Positions 1-10,900 of a DNA stretch of 64,000 nucleotides are shown here, one piece after another. The notes below the pieces were generated by a model, which was not told the origin of the DNA, searched no databases, and saw only the letters and a list, made by a program, of their open reading frames with translations. Source of the DNA: Polymorphobacter multimanifer (GTDB taxonomy: Bacteria > Pseudomonadota > Alphaproteobacteria > Sphingomonadales > Sphingomonadaceae); the NCBI RefSeq assembly GCF_014205635.1, contig NZ_JACIIV010000015.1, positions 42,345 to 106,344 of the forward strand, read 5' to 3'. The first letter of the stretch is position 1. Each line of letters opens with the position of its first letter. Both the position numbers and the translations under genes were made by a program.

Positions 1-1810
1 CGGCGACGAGTGTGACACCCGTCGGCAGCCCCGAGGTCGCGGTGCTGTTGAAGCCGCTGAGCACCACCGCGGTGGTCCCGTCGCCGACCTTTGTCGCCGT
101 CGGGAAAACCAGCATCCGGGCATCGATCGTGGAGCCGCCGCTGAGAGTGAAGCGCGGCGTGAAGTTCGTCGGCGTCGCATAGGAGGTCGGGTTGTAGTTG
201 ATGGTGACGAGCGCCGTCGGGCCGGTGACGACGATCGGCGGCGCCGAAGCGCCGAAGATCACCGTGCCGCCCTCGACTCCCGGGCCGGTGCCGTCGAAGC
301 CGGCGATCAGCGTCATGCCCGCTGGCACGCCGAGCGACTGCGCCGGGATCGTCGTGCCTCGGGTCAGCACGATCGCGCCCTGGATAAGAAGGTCGTGCCC
401 GGCACAGAGCACCATGTTGCCGTCGGTGACGGTGAGCGCGGCGATGGTCTGGATGGTGACGTTGCGCCCGGCATTGACGATCATGCTGCCGTTGGTCGTC
501 GTCATCGCCGCCGCCAGGTTCACATCGCGGCCGCAGCACAGCACGATGTTGCCATTGGTCGCGGTGATCGACGCGTTGACGTTGATGTCGCGCACCGCAT
601 TGAGCCGCAGCGTGGTGGTGCTCGGGCTGGCGGTCCAGGCGATCGCTTCGTTGACGAAGATGTCGCCATTGCCGGTCGCCGACGTGAACAGGTTGGTGGT
701 CGGCGGCGTGCCGCTGACGGTGTTGTCGTTGCCCGGAAAAGTGCTGATGACGATGCTGTTGGTGACGAGCAGCGCCGAAAGCGCCGCGCCCGAGATGTTC
801 TTGCCGGCCTCGATCGTGAAATCCTCCGGGTCGATCAGCCAGGTGCCGGTGGTGCCGCTCGCTGCCAGCGTCGTGATGCGTGCCGTATCGGCGATGTTGA
901 CCGAGGCCGCCGAGGTTTCGATGAAGCCGCCGTCGCCGCCATCGGGAGCGCTGGCATCGAGGCTGCCGTCGATGGTCATGGTGCCGCTGGTCATGTCGCC
1001 GAGCAGCAGGATGACGCCGCCGCGGTTGGCAACGGTCTGCGCAACGATGACCCCGGTGTTGTTGACAGCGGTCTTGAGCAACTGCCCCGCGGCCTGGGCG
1101 GTGAGCAGGACCCGGCCGCCATTGGCCGCGATCAGCCCGCCGTTCTCGACGATGGCCTGGATGGCGCCGCGCTCGATGGCGACGTTGAGGAGGCCGTCGC
1201 CGGCAAAATCGAGCGTCACCGCCTCACCGCCGACGAGCGCCACGCTGCCGAGCTGCGCCTGGATCGTTCCCTGGTTGCTCACCTGCGAGCCCATCAGCGC
1301 AACAACGCCGCCATCGGCATTGATGCTCCCCTCGTTGCGGACGCTGCCGCCACTGCCTTCGAAGCGGAAGCGGTTCGCCATGAAGTCGCTGTCGGAGATG
1401 CCGAGCGTCGAGGCGACAAGGCCGCCGACATTGACCTGGGCGTTGCGACCGAAAAGGATGCCGTTCGGATTGACGATGAAGACCCGGCCATTGGCCGACA
1501 TCTGGCCCATGATGGCGCTGGGGTCCTGGCCAAGGACGCGGTTGAGCGTCACCGACTGGGCGTTGGGCTGGGCGAAGGTCACGCTCTCGCCCGTTGCGAT
1601 GCCGAAGCTCTGCCAGTTGACGACGGCATTCTGGCTCGACTGGTTGATCGTCAGCGCCGCGTTTGCAGCCGAGATCGTCGCACTGCCGGCGACAACGACG
1701 CCGCCGCCGGGAAGTGCAAGCGCTGCGCCGGGCAGCGACACCAGCGCCGCGACCATGGTGCCGGCGAGGAGTCGAATGCGATGGGCCTTGGCGAGAACGG
1801 CGAGAAACAT
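1..1810 (-). CDS. TpsA-type filamentous haemagglutinin-like exoprotein (partial)
   Basis: The complementary strand is open from an ATG to the window edge, giving the N-terminal 603 residues of a large secreted protein; the C-terminus lies outside. A signal peptide of about 33 residues (hydrophobic stretch ending ALA-LP) is followed by the haemagglutination-activity (TPS) domain at about residues 40-150. That domain contains the family's hallmark NPNGILFG segment and repeated N-rich, Gly-rich beta-helix strands. The downstream part is repetitive and asparagine/threonine-rich, as expected of a beta-helix shaft. The family is exported to the cell surface by a cognate TpsB pore for adhesion, contact inhibition or nutrient capture; which of these applies cannot be told here. 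An AAGG motif precedes the ATG by 8 bases. The tpsB gene ends 54 bases upstream on the same strand, so the two form an operon. Confidence 0.9.
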   Translation of the reverse strand, partial: MFLAVLAKAHRIRLLAGTMVAALVSLPGAALALPGGGVVVAGSATISAANAALTINQSSQNAVVNWQSFGIATGESVTFAQPNAQSVTLNRVLGQDPSAIMGQMSANGRVFIVNPNGILFGRNAQVNVGGLVASTLGISDSDFMANRFRFEGSGGSVRNEGSINADGGVVALMGSQVSNQGTIQAQLGSVALVGGEAVTLDFAGDGLLNVAIERGAIQAIVENGGLIAANGGRVLLTAQAAGQLLKTAVNNTGVIVAQTVANRGGVILLLGDMTSGTMTIDGSLDASAPDGGDGGFIETSAASVNIADTARITTLAASGTTGTWLIDPEDFTIEAGKNISGAALSALLVTNSIVISTFPGNDNTVSGTPPTTNLFTSATGNGDIFVNEAIAWTASPSTTTLRLNAVRDINVNASITATNGNIVLCCGRDVNLAAAMTTTNGSMIVNAGRNVTIQTIAALTVTDGNMVLCAGHDLLIQGAIVLTRGTTIPAQSLGVPAGMTLIAGFDGTGPGVEGGTVIFGASAPPIVVTGPTALVTINYNPTSYATPTNFTPRFTLSGGSTIDARMLVFPTATKVGDGTTAVVLSGFNSTATSGLPTGVTLVA

Positions 1811-1864
1811 GGGCTTTACCTTGTGAAAATCATGCGTCCGCACCGGGTTCGGTGGCGGAACGGA

Positions 1865-3520
1865 TCAGAAGAACTTGCTTGCCTGGAACCAGAACTGCCC
1901 CGACGCATCGGGGCCCGAGGTGACGCGCTGGTTGCCGAGGCGGTGGGCATAGGAGGCCCGGACCTGGAAATTGCCGTTGTCGGCCCAGGCGATGCCGCCG
2001 CCGGCACCGCTGAGGCTGGTGCTGTTGTCGGCGGGCGAAAAGCGGTTGCGGTTGAAGGTGACGCCGCCATGGTCGACGAACGCGACAAGCGAGACATCGC
2101 CGGGCACCGCGTCCGACACGCCGGCCAGTCGCAGCCGCGCTTCGGCGGTGACGATATAGCCCTGGTCGCCGAAGCCCTCGCCTTCCGGATAGGCGCGGAC
2201 GCCATAGGCGCCGCCAAGCTGCATCTTTTCGGAAATGTCGAGGTTCTTCGACGCCAGCTGGCCGCGAGCAAAAAGGTACAGCGACAGGTTCTCGGTCAAC
2301 GACTGGTTGCGGCCGGCGGCGAGGTTGAGCTTGTGGAAGCCGCCGTTGCTGCGCGCCGTCACTGCATCGATGGCGCGAACGGCGGGGGTGCGGATGTCGA
2401 GGTTGCCCATCGACCAGCCGATCGACCAGAAGCTGCTGCCGCTGGCATCGCGCCCGTCGCCTGAAAGGCCGAGCGAGCCGACCTGCGACCGCCGGTCGAT
2501 CACGCTGTTGGTGGTGTCGACCTCATCGTGGAAGAATTTGAAGTCGGCGGCAGCGAGCAGATACACGTTGTAATCATAGGTCCGGAGCAGCGGGTAGCTG
2601 GCAAAGACGCTGAAGATGTCGGCCGAGCCATGGGCATCGAGCGCCTCGAATTCCTTGCCGAGCGAATAATCCAGCCGCGCATAGGCGACACCGAGGGTTA
2701 GGGCACCGACGGGAAGCTGATAGGCGCCGCGAACATAGGTGAGCCCGCCATCCGACACGAGGCCGCGGACGCTCAGCACATCGCCCAACCCAAGCGGATT
2801 GTTGAAGTTGAGGCTGCCGCCGGCGCGGTAATAGCCGGTGTAGCGGTTGCCGCCATTGTCGACATCGATGCTGCCGGTGATGCTGCGGCCGGGGGTGACG
2901 TCGACGCGAAGATCGGCGGTGCCGGTTTCGGCGCCGGGCGACAGCGTCGACTTGACCAGCGTGCCGGGCACGTCCGAGAGCAGCAGCAGCCGGCGTTCCA
3001 GTGCGCGATTGGCCACGATGTCGCCGCTGTCGAGGCCGGCGAGACGACTGGCGACAACCCCATTGGCAACGCGGGTGGTGTTGTTGGTCGTCACGGCGCC
3101 GTAGCGGCCCTCGATCACCGCAATGGTGACGGTGCCATCGGCAACAGCCTGCGCCGGCAGATAGGCCTGGGCGACGAAATAGCCGCGGGCGGCATAGAAG
3201 CTGGTGATCCTGGCGGCCATGGCGTTGAGATCACCGAGGCTGAGGCTGGCGCCGGGCACGAAGCCGGTGACGCTGCGCAGTTCGGATTCGGAAAACACCG
3301 TCATGCCGGTGATGGCGATTGCGCTGACCGAAAAGGCGGGGCCGGCATCGGCTGCAACGACAGCTGGTGCCGGCCGCTCGATGCGCAGTTCGGGATTGAC
3401 GGGTGTCATCTGCGCCGGGGGTGGCAGCTGCCGCAGCTGGCCACCGGCACTGGGGAGCTGTTGCGCCAGTGCCGCCTCGGCGCCTGTCGACAGTATCAGT
3501 CCGATCATCGCAGTCCGCAC
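1865..3520 (-). CDS. TpsB outer-membrane transporter, ShlB/FhaC family
   Basis: This is a two-partner secretion pore that exports the TpsA exoprotein encoded just downstream. I see a signal peptide (IGLILSTGAEAALA), a proline-rich linker, a POTRA_2 domain (about residues 75-150 of the longest frame), and a C-terminal 16-strand Omp85-type barrel. The barrel carries the conserved GAYGVRAYPEGEGFGDQGY motif near the C-terminus and ends in a terminal Phe (ASKFF), typical of BAM substrates. The frame is open to an ATG at 3589, but those extra residues do not look like a signal peptide. A GTG at 3520 with AAGGTGG upstream, or the ATG at 3508, fits better; I chose the GTG. About 550 residues is normal for the family. 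Confidence 0.9.
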   Translation of the reverse strand: MRTAMIGLILSTGAEAALAQQLPSAGGQLRQLPPPAQMTPVNPELRIERPAPAVVAADAGPAFSVSAIAITGMTVFSESELRSVTGFVPGASLSLGDLNAMAARITSFYAARGYFVAQAYLPAQAVADGTVTIAVIEGRYGAVTTNNTTRVANGVVASRLAGLDSGDIVANRALERRLLLLSDVPGTLVKSTLSPGAETGTADLRVDVTPGRSITGSIDVDNGGNRYTGYYRAGGSLNFNNPLGLGDVLSVRGLVSDGGLTYVRGAYQLPVGALTLGVAYARLDYSLGKEFEALDAHGSADIFSVFASYPLLRTYDYNVYLLAAADFKFFHDEVDTTNSVIDRRSQVGSLGLSGDGRDASGSSFWSIGWSMGNLDIRTPAVRAIDAVTARSNGGFHKLNLAAGRNQSLTENLSLYLFARGQLASKNLDISEKMQLGGAYGVRAYPEGEGFGDQGYIVTAEARLRLAGVSDAVPGDVSLVAFVDHGGVTFNRNRFSPADNSTSLSGAGGGIAWADNGNFQVRASYAHRLGNQRVTSGPDASGQFWFQASKFF

Positions 3521-4240
3521 GTTGGCCACCTTGCTGGAGTCGATGCCCGGAGCGGCGGAAATGCCGCTTGGACACGAATCTCGTGCCAAGGACTTCAGTT
3601 TTCGGCATTGTACGCGATGCTACACGCTGCAGAATGCTATAGGCCCCTAGAGAGACTAATATACGTGAACAAGTTCGACTTTCAAGTAGCAGAGATCATC
3701 TTAATTTTTGTTAAGTAATTAGTATTTCATATATATATAGTATTAGGTTTCTATTTACCATAATTTGAAATGGTAATGTATTTAATTTTTGAAGTATGGA
3801 GTGATTATTATTTCGACGAGAGGCGAGCTATTTTATGCATTCTGGCTTTGTTTGCATGCCCGCGCTGTACAAAAGCCAAGTTTCCGATCTTTCCGCCAAT
3901 AGTGAATCTCATAACGGTCGTTTATGCTTTCGCATCTTTGCGGCATGTCTCCGCCAGTGGCGCAGGGCGGGGGTTTCGGGCGGCTGATCAATGCAGAGCG
4001 TGCGCTCCCTGTTGCTCGATTGACGGTGATGCTGACCGGTGCCGGGTTTGCCGGAGATTGCATTCCCCCGGATGGTGACCGCCGGGCCAGCCGCTTTCGC
4101 CACGCAATTTCGCTCCGGACTTTCCCAGCACCCCGACACAGCGGCTCCATCCGGCTGCACGATCGGGGTTGCGATGATGGCGCCGATCTTCCACTTTGTT
4201 GCGGCGCGGCAATCTGGTCGGCGCCACCACGGGGTTTTCG
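3521..4240. other. Gene-poor intergenic region with an AT-rich patch
   Basis: No recognisable gene lies between tpsB and the first transglutaminase gene. About 3650-3850 is strikingly AT-rich (runs such as catatatatatagtatt) compared with the GC-rich flanks, and probably holds the tpsB promoter. From about 3900 to 4240 the composition returns to GC-rich, but no frame gives a protein I recognise. This part may be the leader of the rightward gene or a decayed remnant. Confidence 0.6.
3755..3776. promoter_or_regulatory. Inverted repeat in AT-rich region, possible operator
   Basis: TTACCAT, 8 bases, then ATGGTAA: perfect 7-base arms centred in the AT-rich patch upstream of tpsB. It resembles a dimeric regulator site. 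No regulator can be assigned. Confidence 0.35.
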
Positions 4241-5053
4241 ATGCTGATTCGTGCCGGGTACCGGATTGTGCTGGGGGTGAACGTGCCGACGGCGATGACA
4301 GCGCTTCTGAAGGTCCATCCATCGCGCCACGGCGATCTGCGGACGCCCGAGCAGGTGCTGACCAGCCCGGCGATCGAGCAGCACGACTATATCGACCAGT
4401 TCGGCAACATCTGCACGCGGATGACATTGCCGCCCGGCGACACCGTGCTGAGTTGTGACCTGCTCGTCGAGGACAGCGGCGAGCCCGACCGGCAGTCACC
4501 CGATGCCGAGCAGCATCCGGTGCACGACCTGCCCGACGACGTGCTCGTCTATCTGCTGGGCAGCCGCTATTGCGAGACCGACCGCATGTCGAGCATGGCG
4601 TGGAACATGTTCGGGCATCTGGAGCCCGGATGGTCACGCGTCCAGGCGATCGTCGACTATGCCCATCGCCACATGAAATACGGATACGAGCATGCCGACG
4701 CAACGCGCACGGCGTTCGAAGGGCATGTGCAGCAAGTTGGAGTGTGCCGCGACTTCGCGCATCTGGCCATCACCCTGTGTCGCTGCCTGAACATCCCTGC
4801 GCGCTATTGCAGTGGCTATCTCGGCGATATCGGCGTGCCGCCGGCGCCCACGCCAATGGATTTCCACGCCTGGTTCGACGTCTATCTGGGTGGGGAATGG
4901 CACGTGTTCGATGCACGGCACAACAAGCCGCGCATCGGCCGCATCCTGATGGCGCGAGGCCGCGATGCGACCGACACCGCGTTGACGACGACATTCGGCC
5001 CCGTGTGGCTGAACGGCTTCTCCGTGCATACCGATCAGATCGACGAGGCTTGA
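4241..5053 (+). CDS. Transglutaminase-like family protein (first of three)
   Basis: A 270-residue protein of the bacterial transglutaminase-like cysteine peptidase superfamily. An N-terminal beta domain is followed by the transglutaminase core with a complete triad: Cys169 (GVCRDFAH), His209 (DFHAW) and Asp224 (VFDARHN). The superfamily includes peptidases and amide-bond-forming or -cleaving enzymes; the substrate is unknown. The frame is open from 4196, but the ATG at 4241 begins the typical N-terminus (MLIRAGYRIVLGVN) and has ACGGGG upstream. It heads a rightward cluster with two more transglutaminase-fold proteins and an ATP-grasp/alpha-E protein, suggesting a shared peptide-tagging or peptide-turnover pathway. 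No signal peptide, so probably cytoplasmic. Confidence 0.88.
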   Translation: MLIRAGYRIVLGVNVPTAMTALLKVHPSRHGDLRTPEQVLTSPAIEQHDYIDQFGNICTRMTLPPGDTVLSCDLLVEDSGEPDRQSPDAEQHPVHDLPDDVLVYLLGSRYCETDRMSSMAWNMFGHLEPGWSRVQAIVDYAHRHMKYGYEHADATRTAFEGHVQQVGVCRDFAHLAITLCRCLNIPARYCSGYLGDIGVPPAPTPMDFHAWFDVYLGGEWHVFDARHNKPRIGRILMARGRDATDTALTTTFGPVWLNGFSVHTDQIDEA

Positions 5054-5151
5054 GCAGGCTTCGTTGCCGCCATGCCACCGCTTCGCTACGATACCCCCTT
5101 CCCTCTTGATATCTGGAAACGATCCTGTCGGTCATCGCCGCCCTCAACCAT

Positions 5152-8100
5152 GTGACCCGGTACCGCTATGACGAGCCGACCATGCTCGGCCCGCATGTGG
5201 TTCGTTTGCGGCCGGCGCCGCACAACAGGACACGGATTCCCAGCTATTCGATGAAGATCACGCCGGCGGTGCATTTCATCAACTGGCAGCAGGATCCGCA
5301 TGGCAACTGGCTGGCGCGAATCGTCTTTCCCGAGCCGACGACCGAGCTCAGCATTTCGGTCGACCTGACCGCCGAGATGGTGGTGATCAACCCGTTCGAC
5401 TTCTTCGTCGAACCCTATGCGATGTCGCTGCCTTTCGAATATCCGCCGCAGCTGGCGCAGGATCTCTCCCCCTATCTGGCGATCGACGATGATGGCCCGG
5501 GGCTTGAAGCACTGGTGCGCGATCTTCGCCCCGAAGGTGCGGCGACGGTGGACTTCATTGTCGGCGTCAACGAGCGGATCGCGCGGCAGGTCGGCTATAC
5601 GGTGCGCATGGAGGCGGGGGTGCAGACCCCCGACGAAACGCTGGCACTGGCGCTCGGATCGTGCCGCGACAGCGCATGGCTGCTCGTGCAGCTGCTCCGC
5701 AGGCTCGGCCTCGCGGCGCGCTTCGTCTCGGGCTATCTCATCCAGCTCAAGGCCGACATTGACCCGGTGGAAGGTGCGCAGGGCACGCGCACCGACTTCA
5801 CCGATCTTCATGCCTGGGCCGAAGTCTATATCCCCGGCGCCGGCTGGATCGGACTCGACGCCACATCGGGGCTGCTGTGCGGAGAGGGGCATATTCCGCT
5901 TGCCGCGTCGCCGCACCACCGATCGGCGGCAGCGATCACCGGCGGCGCCAGCCGCCCGGCCGACCATTTCGACTTCTCGATAACCGTGACGCGGCTGGTG
6001 GAGCCGATCCGCATCACCCGCCCGTTCGAGAATGGCGACTGGGACGCCCTCGACCGTGTCGGCGAGCAGGTGGAGGCGGACCTGCAGAAGCAGGATGTGC
6101 GGCTGACCATGGGCGGCGAACCGACCTTCGTGTCGATCGACGATTTCGAATCGAACGAGTGGAACATCGACGCTTCGGGCCCGACCAAGCCGATGATCGC
6201 CGAAGCACTGCTCCACCGGCTGCGCGACCGGTTCGGCCGCAGCGGCATGCTGCATCACGGCCAGGGCAAATGGTATCCCGGCGAGCCACTGCCGCGCTGG
6301 GCGCTGGGGCTCTTTTGGCGGCGGGACGGCCTGCCGATCTGGCCGGAGGCAACGGCGGACCCGCTGAGGGTCGAGGCCGGGGTGACGACCGCAGATGCCG
6401 AAGCGCTGATCGCGCGCCTCGCAGGGCGGCTCGGGATCGACCCTGGGCTCGTGATCCCGGCACGCGAGGATGCGCTGCACTTCATCAAGGCGGAAGGCGA
6501 CCTGCCCGCCAACCTCGTGCTCGACGAGTCGGCCATCGACGATCCGGCATCGCGCACCCGGCTGCGCCGCGCCATGCAGGGCGGGCTGTCGAAGACCATC
6601 GGCTATGTGCTGCCGCTGCGCCGCACCTTCGGCAAGGCCGAGGGCGAGGGCTGGGTAAGCGAGGCTTGGACGTTCACCCGCGAGGGGCTGTTCGTCATCC
6701 CCGGCGATTCGCCGCTCGGGCTGCGGCTGCCGCTCGACACATTGCCGGCGCTCGACCCCAAAGACTATCCGCATATCGTGCCGCTCGATCCCTATGCCGA
6801 GCGCGGACCGCTGCCCGATTTCAGCGCGCTGCCGCCGGCACCGCCACCGAAGCGCACGCGCCGCAAGCCGCCGGTGGTGCGCACGGCGCTCAACATCGAG
6901 GCGCGCGACGGCATGCTCTACGTGTTCATGCCACCCATCGCGCGGCTCGAGGATTATCTCGAGCTGGTCGCGCATCTGGCGGTGGCGGCCGAGGCGCTGC
7001 CGGTGCGGATCGAGGGCTACCCGCCACCCGCGGACGCGCGGCTCGGGGTGCTGAAGGTGACCCCCGATCCCGGGGTCATCGAGGTCAATGTCCAGCCGGC
7101 GTCATCGTGGCGCGAGGCGGTGGAGATCACCAACGGCGTGTACGAAGATGCCCGGGCCACACGGCTGGGCGCCGACAAGTTCATGATCGACGGGCGCCAT
7201 ACCGGGACGGGCGGCGGCGCGCATGTGGTGGTCGGCGGTGCCAGCCCGGCGGATTCGCCGTTCCTGCGCCGACCCGATGTGTTGAAGAGCCTGTTGATCT
7301 ACTGGCAGCGCCACCCGTCGCTTTCCTATCTGTTCGCCGGGCTGTTCGTCGGGCCGACGAGCCAGGCGCCGCGAGTCGACGAGGCCCGGCACGATGCCTT
7401 GTACGAGCTGGAGATCGCGCTCGGGATGATCCCGGGGCCGAAGGCGAGGCGCCCGGCGCCGTGGCTGGTTGACCGGCTGCTGCGCAACCTGCTCACCGAT
7501 GTCAGCGGCAACACCCACCGCACCGAGATCTGCATCGACAAGCTCTATTCCCCCGACGGCCCGACGGGACGGCTCGGGCTGGTCGAGTTCCGCAGCTTCG
7601 AGATGCCGCCGGATGCGCGGATGAGCCTTTCGCAGCAGTTGCTCATCCGGGCGCTGATCGCCTGGTTCTGGCGCCAGCCGCAAAGCGGGCCGCTGGTGCG
7701 CTGGGGCACCGGGCTGCACGATCGCTTCATGCTGCCGCACTTCGTCTGGAACGACTTCAAGGACGTGCTCGCCGACCTCGGCGGCGCCGGCTACGCATTC
7801 GACAGCCAATGGTTCGAGGCGCAGCGCGCCTTCCGCTTCCCGGTGCACGGCCGCGTCCAATATGGCCCTGTGTCGCTCGAACTGCGCCATGCCCTCGAAC
7901 CCTGGCATGTGATGGGCGAAGAGAGCACGGGCTCCGGCACGGTGCGCTTCGTCGATGCCTCGGTCGAGCGCCTGCAGGTTCGCGCCGAGGGCTTCAACCC
8001 CGAGCGCCACATCATCACCTGCAATGGCCGGATGCTGCCGATGACGCCGACCGAGACCTCGATGGAGGCGGTCGCCGGGGTGCGTTACAAGGCGTGGAAG

Positions 8101-8385
8101 CTCCACAGCGGGCTGCACCCGACGCGGCCCGTCGATGCACCGCTGACCTTTGACGTCATCGACCGGGCGCACAACCGCTCGATCGGCGGCTGCGTCTATC
8201 ACGTCACCCATCCGGGCGGGCGCAGCTACGATACCTTTCCCGTCAACGCCTATGAGGCACAGGCACGGCGCAAGGCGCGCTTCGACGAGCATGGCCATAC
8301 CCCCGGCATCATCAAGCCGCCGGTGTCCGAACGGACAGCGGAGTTCCCGATGACGCTGGACCTGCGGCGCGCGCATGGGAATTGA
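5152..8385 (+). CDS. Transglutaminase-like / DUF2126 large protein
   Basis: About 1,080 residues. A transglutaminase N-terminal domain (residues 1-95) is followed by a core with triad Cys171 (GSCRDSAW), His220 (DLHAW) and Asp236 (LDATSG). A long C-terminal region (about 300-1070) matches DUF2126, rich in conserved Trp, His and Gly (for example [15 protein letters not shown]). These proteins co-occur with circularly permuted ATP-grasp and alpha-E proteins and were predicted by comparative genomics to belong to amide-ligase/peptidase systems; no biochemistry is established. The first standard start is the GTG used here. The open frame extends upstream to 5110, and homologous N-termini seem to start about nine residues earlier, where a CTG at 5125 follows GGAAACGATC. 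The 3' end overlaps the next gene by 11 bases. Confidence 0.9.
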   Translation: MTRYRYDEPTMLGPHVVRLRPAPHNRTRIPSYSMKITPAVHFINWQQDPHGNWLARIVFPEPTTELSISVDLTAEMVVINPFDFFVEPYAMSLPFEYPPQLAQDLSPYLAIDDDGPGLEALVRDLRPEGAATVDFIVGVNERIARQVGYTVRMEAGVQTPDETLALALGSCRDSAWLLVQLLRRLGLAARFVSGYLIQLKADIDPVEGAQGTRTDFTDLHAWAEVYIPGAGWIGLDATSGLLCGEGHIPLAASPHHRSAAAITGGASRPADHFDFSITVTRLVEPIRITRPFENGDWDALDRVGEQVEADLQKQDVRLTMGGEPTFVSIDDFESNEWNIDASGPTKPMIAEALLHRLRDRFGRSGMLHHGQGKWYPGEPLPRWALGLFWRRDGLPIWPEATADPLRVEAGVTTADAEALIARLAGRLGIDPGLVIPAREDALHFIKAEGDLPANLVLDESAIDDPASRTRLRRAMQGGLSKTIGYVLPLRRTFGKAEGEGWVSEAWTFTREGLFVIPGDSPLGLRLPLDTLPALDPKDYPHIVPLDPYAERGPLPDFSALPPAPPPKRTRRKPPVVRTALNIEARDGMLYVFMPPIARLEDYLELVAHLAVAAEALPVRIEGYPPPADARLGVLKVTPDPGVIEVNVQPASSWREAVEITNGVYEDARATRLGADKFMIDGRHTGTGGGAHVVVGGASPADSPFLRRPDVLKSLLIYWQRHPSLSYLFAGLFVGPTSQAPRVDEARHDALYELEIALGMIPGPKARRPAPWLVDRLLRNLLTDVSGNTHRTEICIDKLYSPDGPTGRLGLVEFRSFEMPPDARMSLSQQLLIRALIAWFWRQPQSGPLVRWGTGLHDRFMLPHFVWNDFKDVLADLGGAGYAFDSQWFEAQRAFRFPVHGRVQYGPVSLELRHALEPWHVMGEESTGSGTVRFVDASVERLQVRAEGFNPERHIITCNGRMLPMTPTETSMEAVAGVRYKAWKLHSGLHPTRPVDAPLTFDVIDRAHNRSIGGCVYHVTHPGGRSYDTFPVNAYEAQARRKARFDEHGHTPGIIKPPVSERTAEFPMTLDLRRAHGN

Positions 8386-10900
8386 GGCAGTAACGGCACG
8401 CCCGCAATCCGATCTCGGGCCGGAAGCAGCAGCGCGGCTTTCGGGCTGGCTGCGCGATTACCAGATGCTGCCGGGCGTGCCCGACGAGCTTTTCGACGTG
8501 ATGCGCCGCCCGCGTGCCGACTGGCTGGAGCTGCTGGCCGGCTTTGCCGAATACCCCGAGGCGGAATCGCGGAGCCGCTTCTCGGTGGCGACGCGGCACA
8601 TCCGCGATACCGGGGTGACCTACCGCGTCTATGGCGAGGAAAATGAGCGCATCTGGCCGGTCAACCCGCTGCCATTGATCCTGGGGCATCGCGAATGGGC
8701 GGCGATCGCCGCCGGCGTGGAGCAGCGCGCGACGCTCATCGAGGCGATCCTGCAGGACATCTACGGCGAGGCGAAGCTGGTCGAAAGCGGCGCCCTGCCC
8801 GCTGCGGCGCTGACCGGAAGCGTCGATTTCGTGCGCGCCATGCGCGGCGTCGAGCCGCCCGGCGGGCGCCACATGCCGCTCTATGCCTGCGATCTCGGGC
8901 GCGGCCCGGACGGGCGCTGGTGGGTGCTCGATGATCGCACCCAGGCGCCCTCGGGCGCCGGCTATGCGCTCGAGAATCGGCTGGTGCTGTCGCGCGCCTA
9001 CCCTGCCCTCTACAACCGCATGAACGTCCAGCGGCTCGCGCCCTTCTTCGACGGCATGCGCAAGGGGCTGTCGGCAAGCGCCCAGCGCAGCGACCCGCGC
9101 ATCTGCCTGCTCACCCCGGGGCCGTTCAGCGAAACCTATTTCGGCCAGGCGCAGCTGGCACGCTACCTGGGCTTGCTGCTGGTCGAAGGCGACGATCTCT
9201 TGGCGCGCGACGGCAAGGTTTATCTGCGCACCATCGCCGGCCTGAAGCGCGCCGATGTCATCCTGCGGCGGGTCGATGCCGATTATCTCGATCCGCTCGA
9301 ACTCAACGGCGCCTCGCAACTCGGTGTTCCCGGCATCCTCGAGGCAATCCGCGAAGGCGGGGTGGCGATGGTCAACATGCCCGGCACCGGCGTGATGGAA
9401 TCGAAGGCGCTGCTCGGCTTCATGCCCAAGCTCTGCCGCATCATGCTGGGCGAAACATTGAAGCTGCCCAATGTCGCGACCTGGTGGTGCGGCCAGCCGG
9501 CAGAGCAGAAATATGTCGAGGACAATCTGAGCCGGCTCGTCGTCGGCCCGGCGTTCAATGCCTCGGCGGGCCAGTGCAGCCGGTCACGGCTCATCGCCGA
9601 TCTGTCGGTGGAAGACCGCGAGTCGGTCAGCGCTTGGCTTCGCGACCGCCCGGGCGACCATGTCGGGCAGGAGGTGGTGCGGCTTTCGACCATGCCGGTG
9701 CTGCGCGGCGACCGGCTGGAAGCCGCTCCCTTCGTGCTCAGGGTCTATGCGGCGTGGACGCCCGATGGCTTCCGCATCATGCCCGGTGGCTTCTGCCGGA
9801 CCTCGGAGCGCCCCGACGCGCGCGCCGTGTCGATGGGCGAGGGCGCGCGCACGGCCGATGTCTGGGTGCTCGACGACAAGCCGGTGGAAGGCGCAACGCT
9901 GCTCGCCAGCCATGACGATGTGAAGATCCGGCGGGTGGCCGGCACGCTGCCGAGCCGGGCGGCCGACAATCTGTTCTGGCTCGGGCGATACCTCGAGCGC
10001 GCCGAGGCGACATTGCGGCTGGCGCGCAGCCTGTGCACCAGCCTGATGGTCACCGAAACGGCCATCCACGGCAGCGGCGAAACACTGGAGGGGCTGCAGA
10101 CGCTGCTCGTGGGCTGGGGCGCGCTCGACGAAGACGCCCTCGGAAGCGGCTCGCTGGAGGCAACGGTCAGCACGCTTCGCGACGAGGATGCCGATGGCTC
10201 GGTCATTCGGCTGGTCCGCGCCGCGCGGCGAACGGCGGCGAGCATGCGCGAGCGGCTTTCGGCCGACTTCTGGACCCTGCTGCTCGGCCTCGAGACCGAG
10301 CTTGCCGCCACCTGGCCGATGCCGCGCTCGGAAGCCGAGGCGCTCGGGCAGGTCGAGCGGGCGCTGCAGGTCCTTGCAGCGCTCTCGGGGCTGGCGCAGG
10401 AAAACATCAACCGCGATGCCGGCTGGCGGTTTCTCGACATGGGCCGCCGCATCGAGCGCGGGATCAACGCCTGCCGCATGGCGCGCACCTTCGCGCATGA
10501 GGCCGCGACGACCGACGACCTCGACCTGTTGCTCGATCTGGTCGACAGCCAGATCACCTACCGCGCCCGCTATCTTGTCGGCCTGTCGATGATCCCGGTG
10601 CGGGACACGGCGGTGCTCGACGGCTTCAACACACGGTCGCTGGCGTTCCAGGTGCTGACGCTGAAGGATCATCTGGCGAAACTGCCGACGCTGCTCGACG
10701 ACGGCGTGCCGGAGGAGCCGCACCGCGTGCTGCTGCCGCTTTCCACCGAGATAGAGACCAGCGAAGCGGCGAGCCTTACCATCGAGCGGATCGCACATTT
10801 CGAGGCGACGCTGCTGCACCTGTCGGGCGTGATTGCCGACCGCTACTTCCTGCAGGGTGCCAAGGCGGTGCCCACGATCAAGCTCTCGGGTCTCGGATGA
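8375..10900 (+). CDS. Circularly permuted ATP-grasp protein fused to alpha-E domain
   Basis: 841 residues with two parts. Residues 1 to about 480 form a circularly permuted ATP-grasp type 2 domain (DUF404/407 lineage; motifs [18 protein letters not shown] and [13 protein letters not shown]). Residues about 500-830 form an alpha-helical alpha-E (DUF403) domain starting [20 protein letters not shown]. In many genomes these are two genes; here they are one. ATP-grasp enzymes of this group are predicted to ligate amino acids or peptides using ATP. The alpha-E partner is of unknown function. It lies between two transglutaminase genes, overlapping them by 11 and 4 bases, so translation is probably coupled. 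The substrate is not predictable from sequence. Confidence 0.9.
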   Translation: MGIEAVTARPQSDLGPEAAARLSGWLRDYQMLPGVPDELFDVMRRPRADWLELLAGFAEYPEAESRSRFSVATRHIRDTGVTYRVYGEENERIWPVNPLPLILGHREWAAIAAGVEQRATLIEAILQDIYGEAKLVESGALPAAALTGSVDFVRAMRGVEPPGGRHMPLYACDLGRGPDGRWWVLDDRTQAPSGAGYALENRLVLSRAYPALYNRMNVQRLAPFFDGMRKGLSASAQRSDPRICLLTPGPFSETYFGQAQLARYLGLLLVEGDDLLARDGKVYLRTIAGLKRADVILRRVDADYLDPLELNGASQLGVPGILEAIREGGVAMVNMPGTGVMESKALLGFMPKLCRIMLGETLKLPNVATWWCGQPAEQKYVEDNLSRLVVGPAFNASAGQCSRSRLIADLSVEDRESVSAWLRDRPGDHVGQEVVRLSTMPVLRGDRLEAAPFVLRVYAAWTPDGFRIMPGGFCRTSERPDARAVSMGEGARTADVWVLDDKPVEGATLLASHDDVKIRRVAGTLPSRAADNLFWLGRYLERAEATLRLARSLCTSLMVTETAIHGSGETLEGLQTLLVGWGALDEDALGSGSLEATVSTLRDEDADGSVIRLVRAARRTAASMRERLSADFWTLLLGLETELAATWPMPRSEAEALGQVERALQVLAALSGLAQENINRDAGWRFLDMGRRIERGINACRMARTFAHEAATTDDLDLLLDLVDSQITYRARYLVGLSMIPVRDTAVLDGFNTRSLAFQVLTLKDHLAKLPTLLDDGVPEEPHRVLLPLSTEIETSEAASLTIERIAHFEATLLHLSGVIADRYFLQGAKAVPTIKLSGLG

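Noticed and set aside
395..2464. A 689-codon rightward open frame
   Set aside because: Arg/Asp/Gly-rich translation antisense to tpsB and tpsA, with no domain; a GC-rich shadow of the real genes.
3909..4703. Leftward frame in the gap before the transglutaminase cluster
   Set aside because: Arg-rich, no motif, and it runs antisense into the transglutaminase gene.
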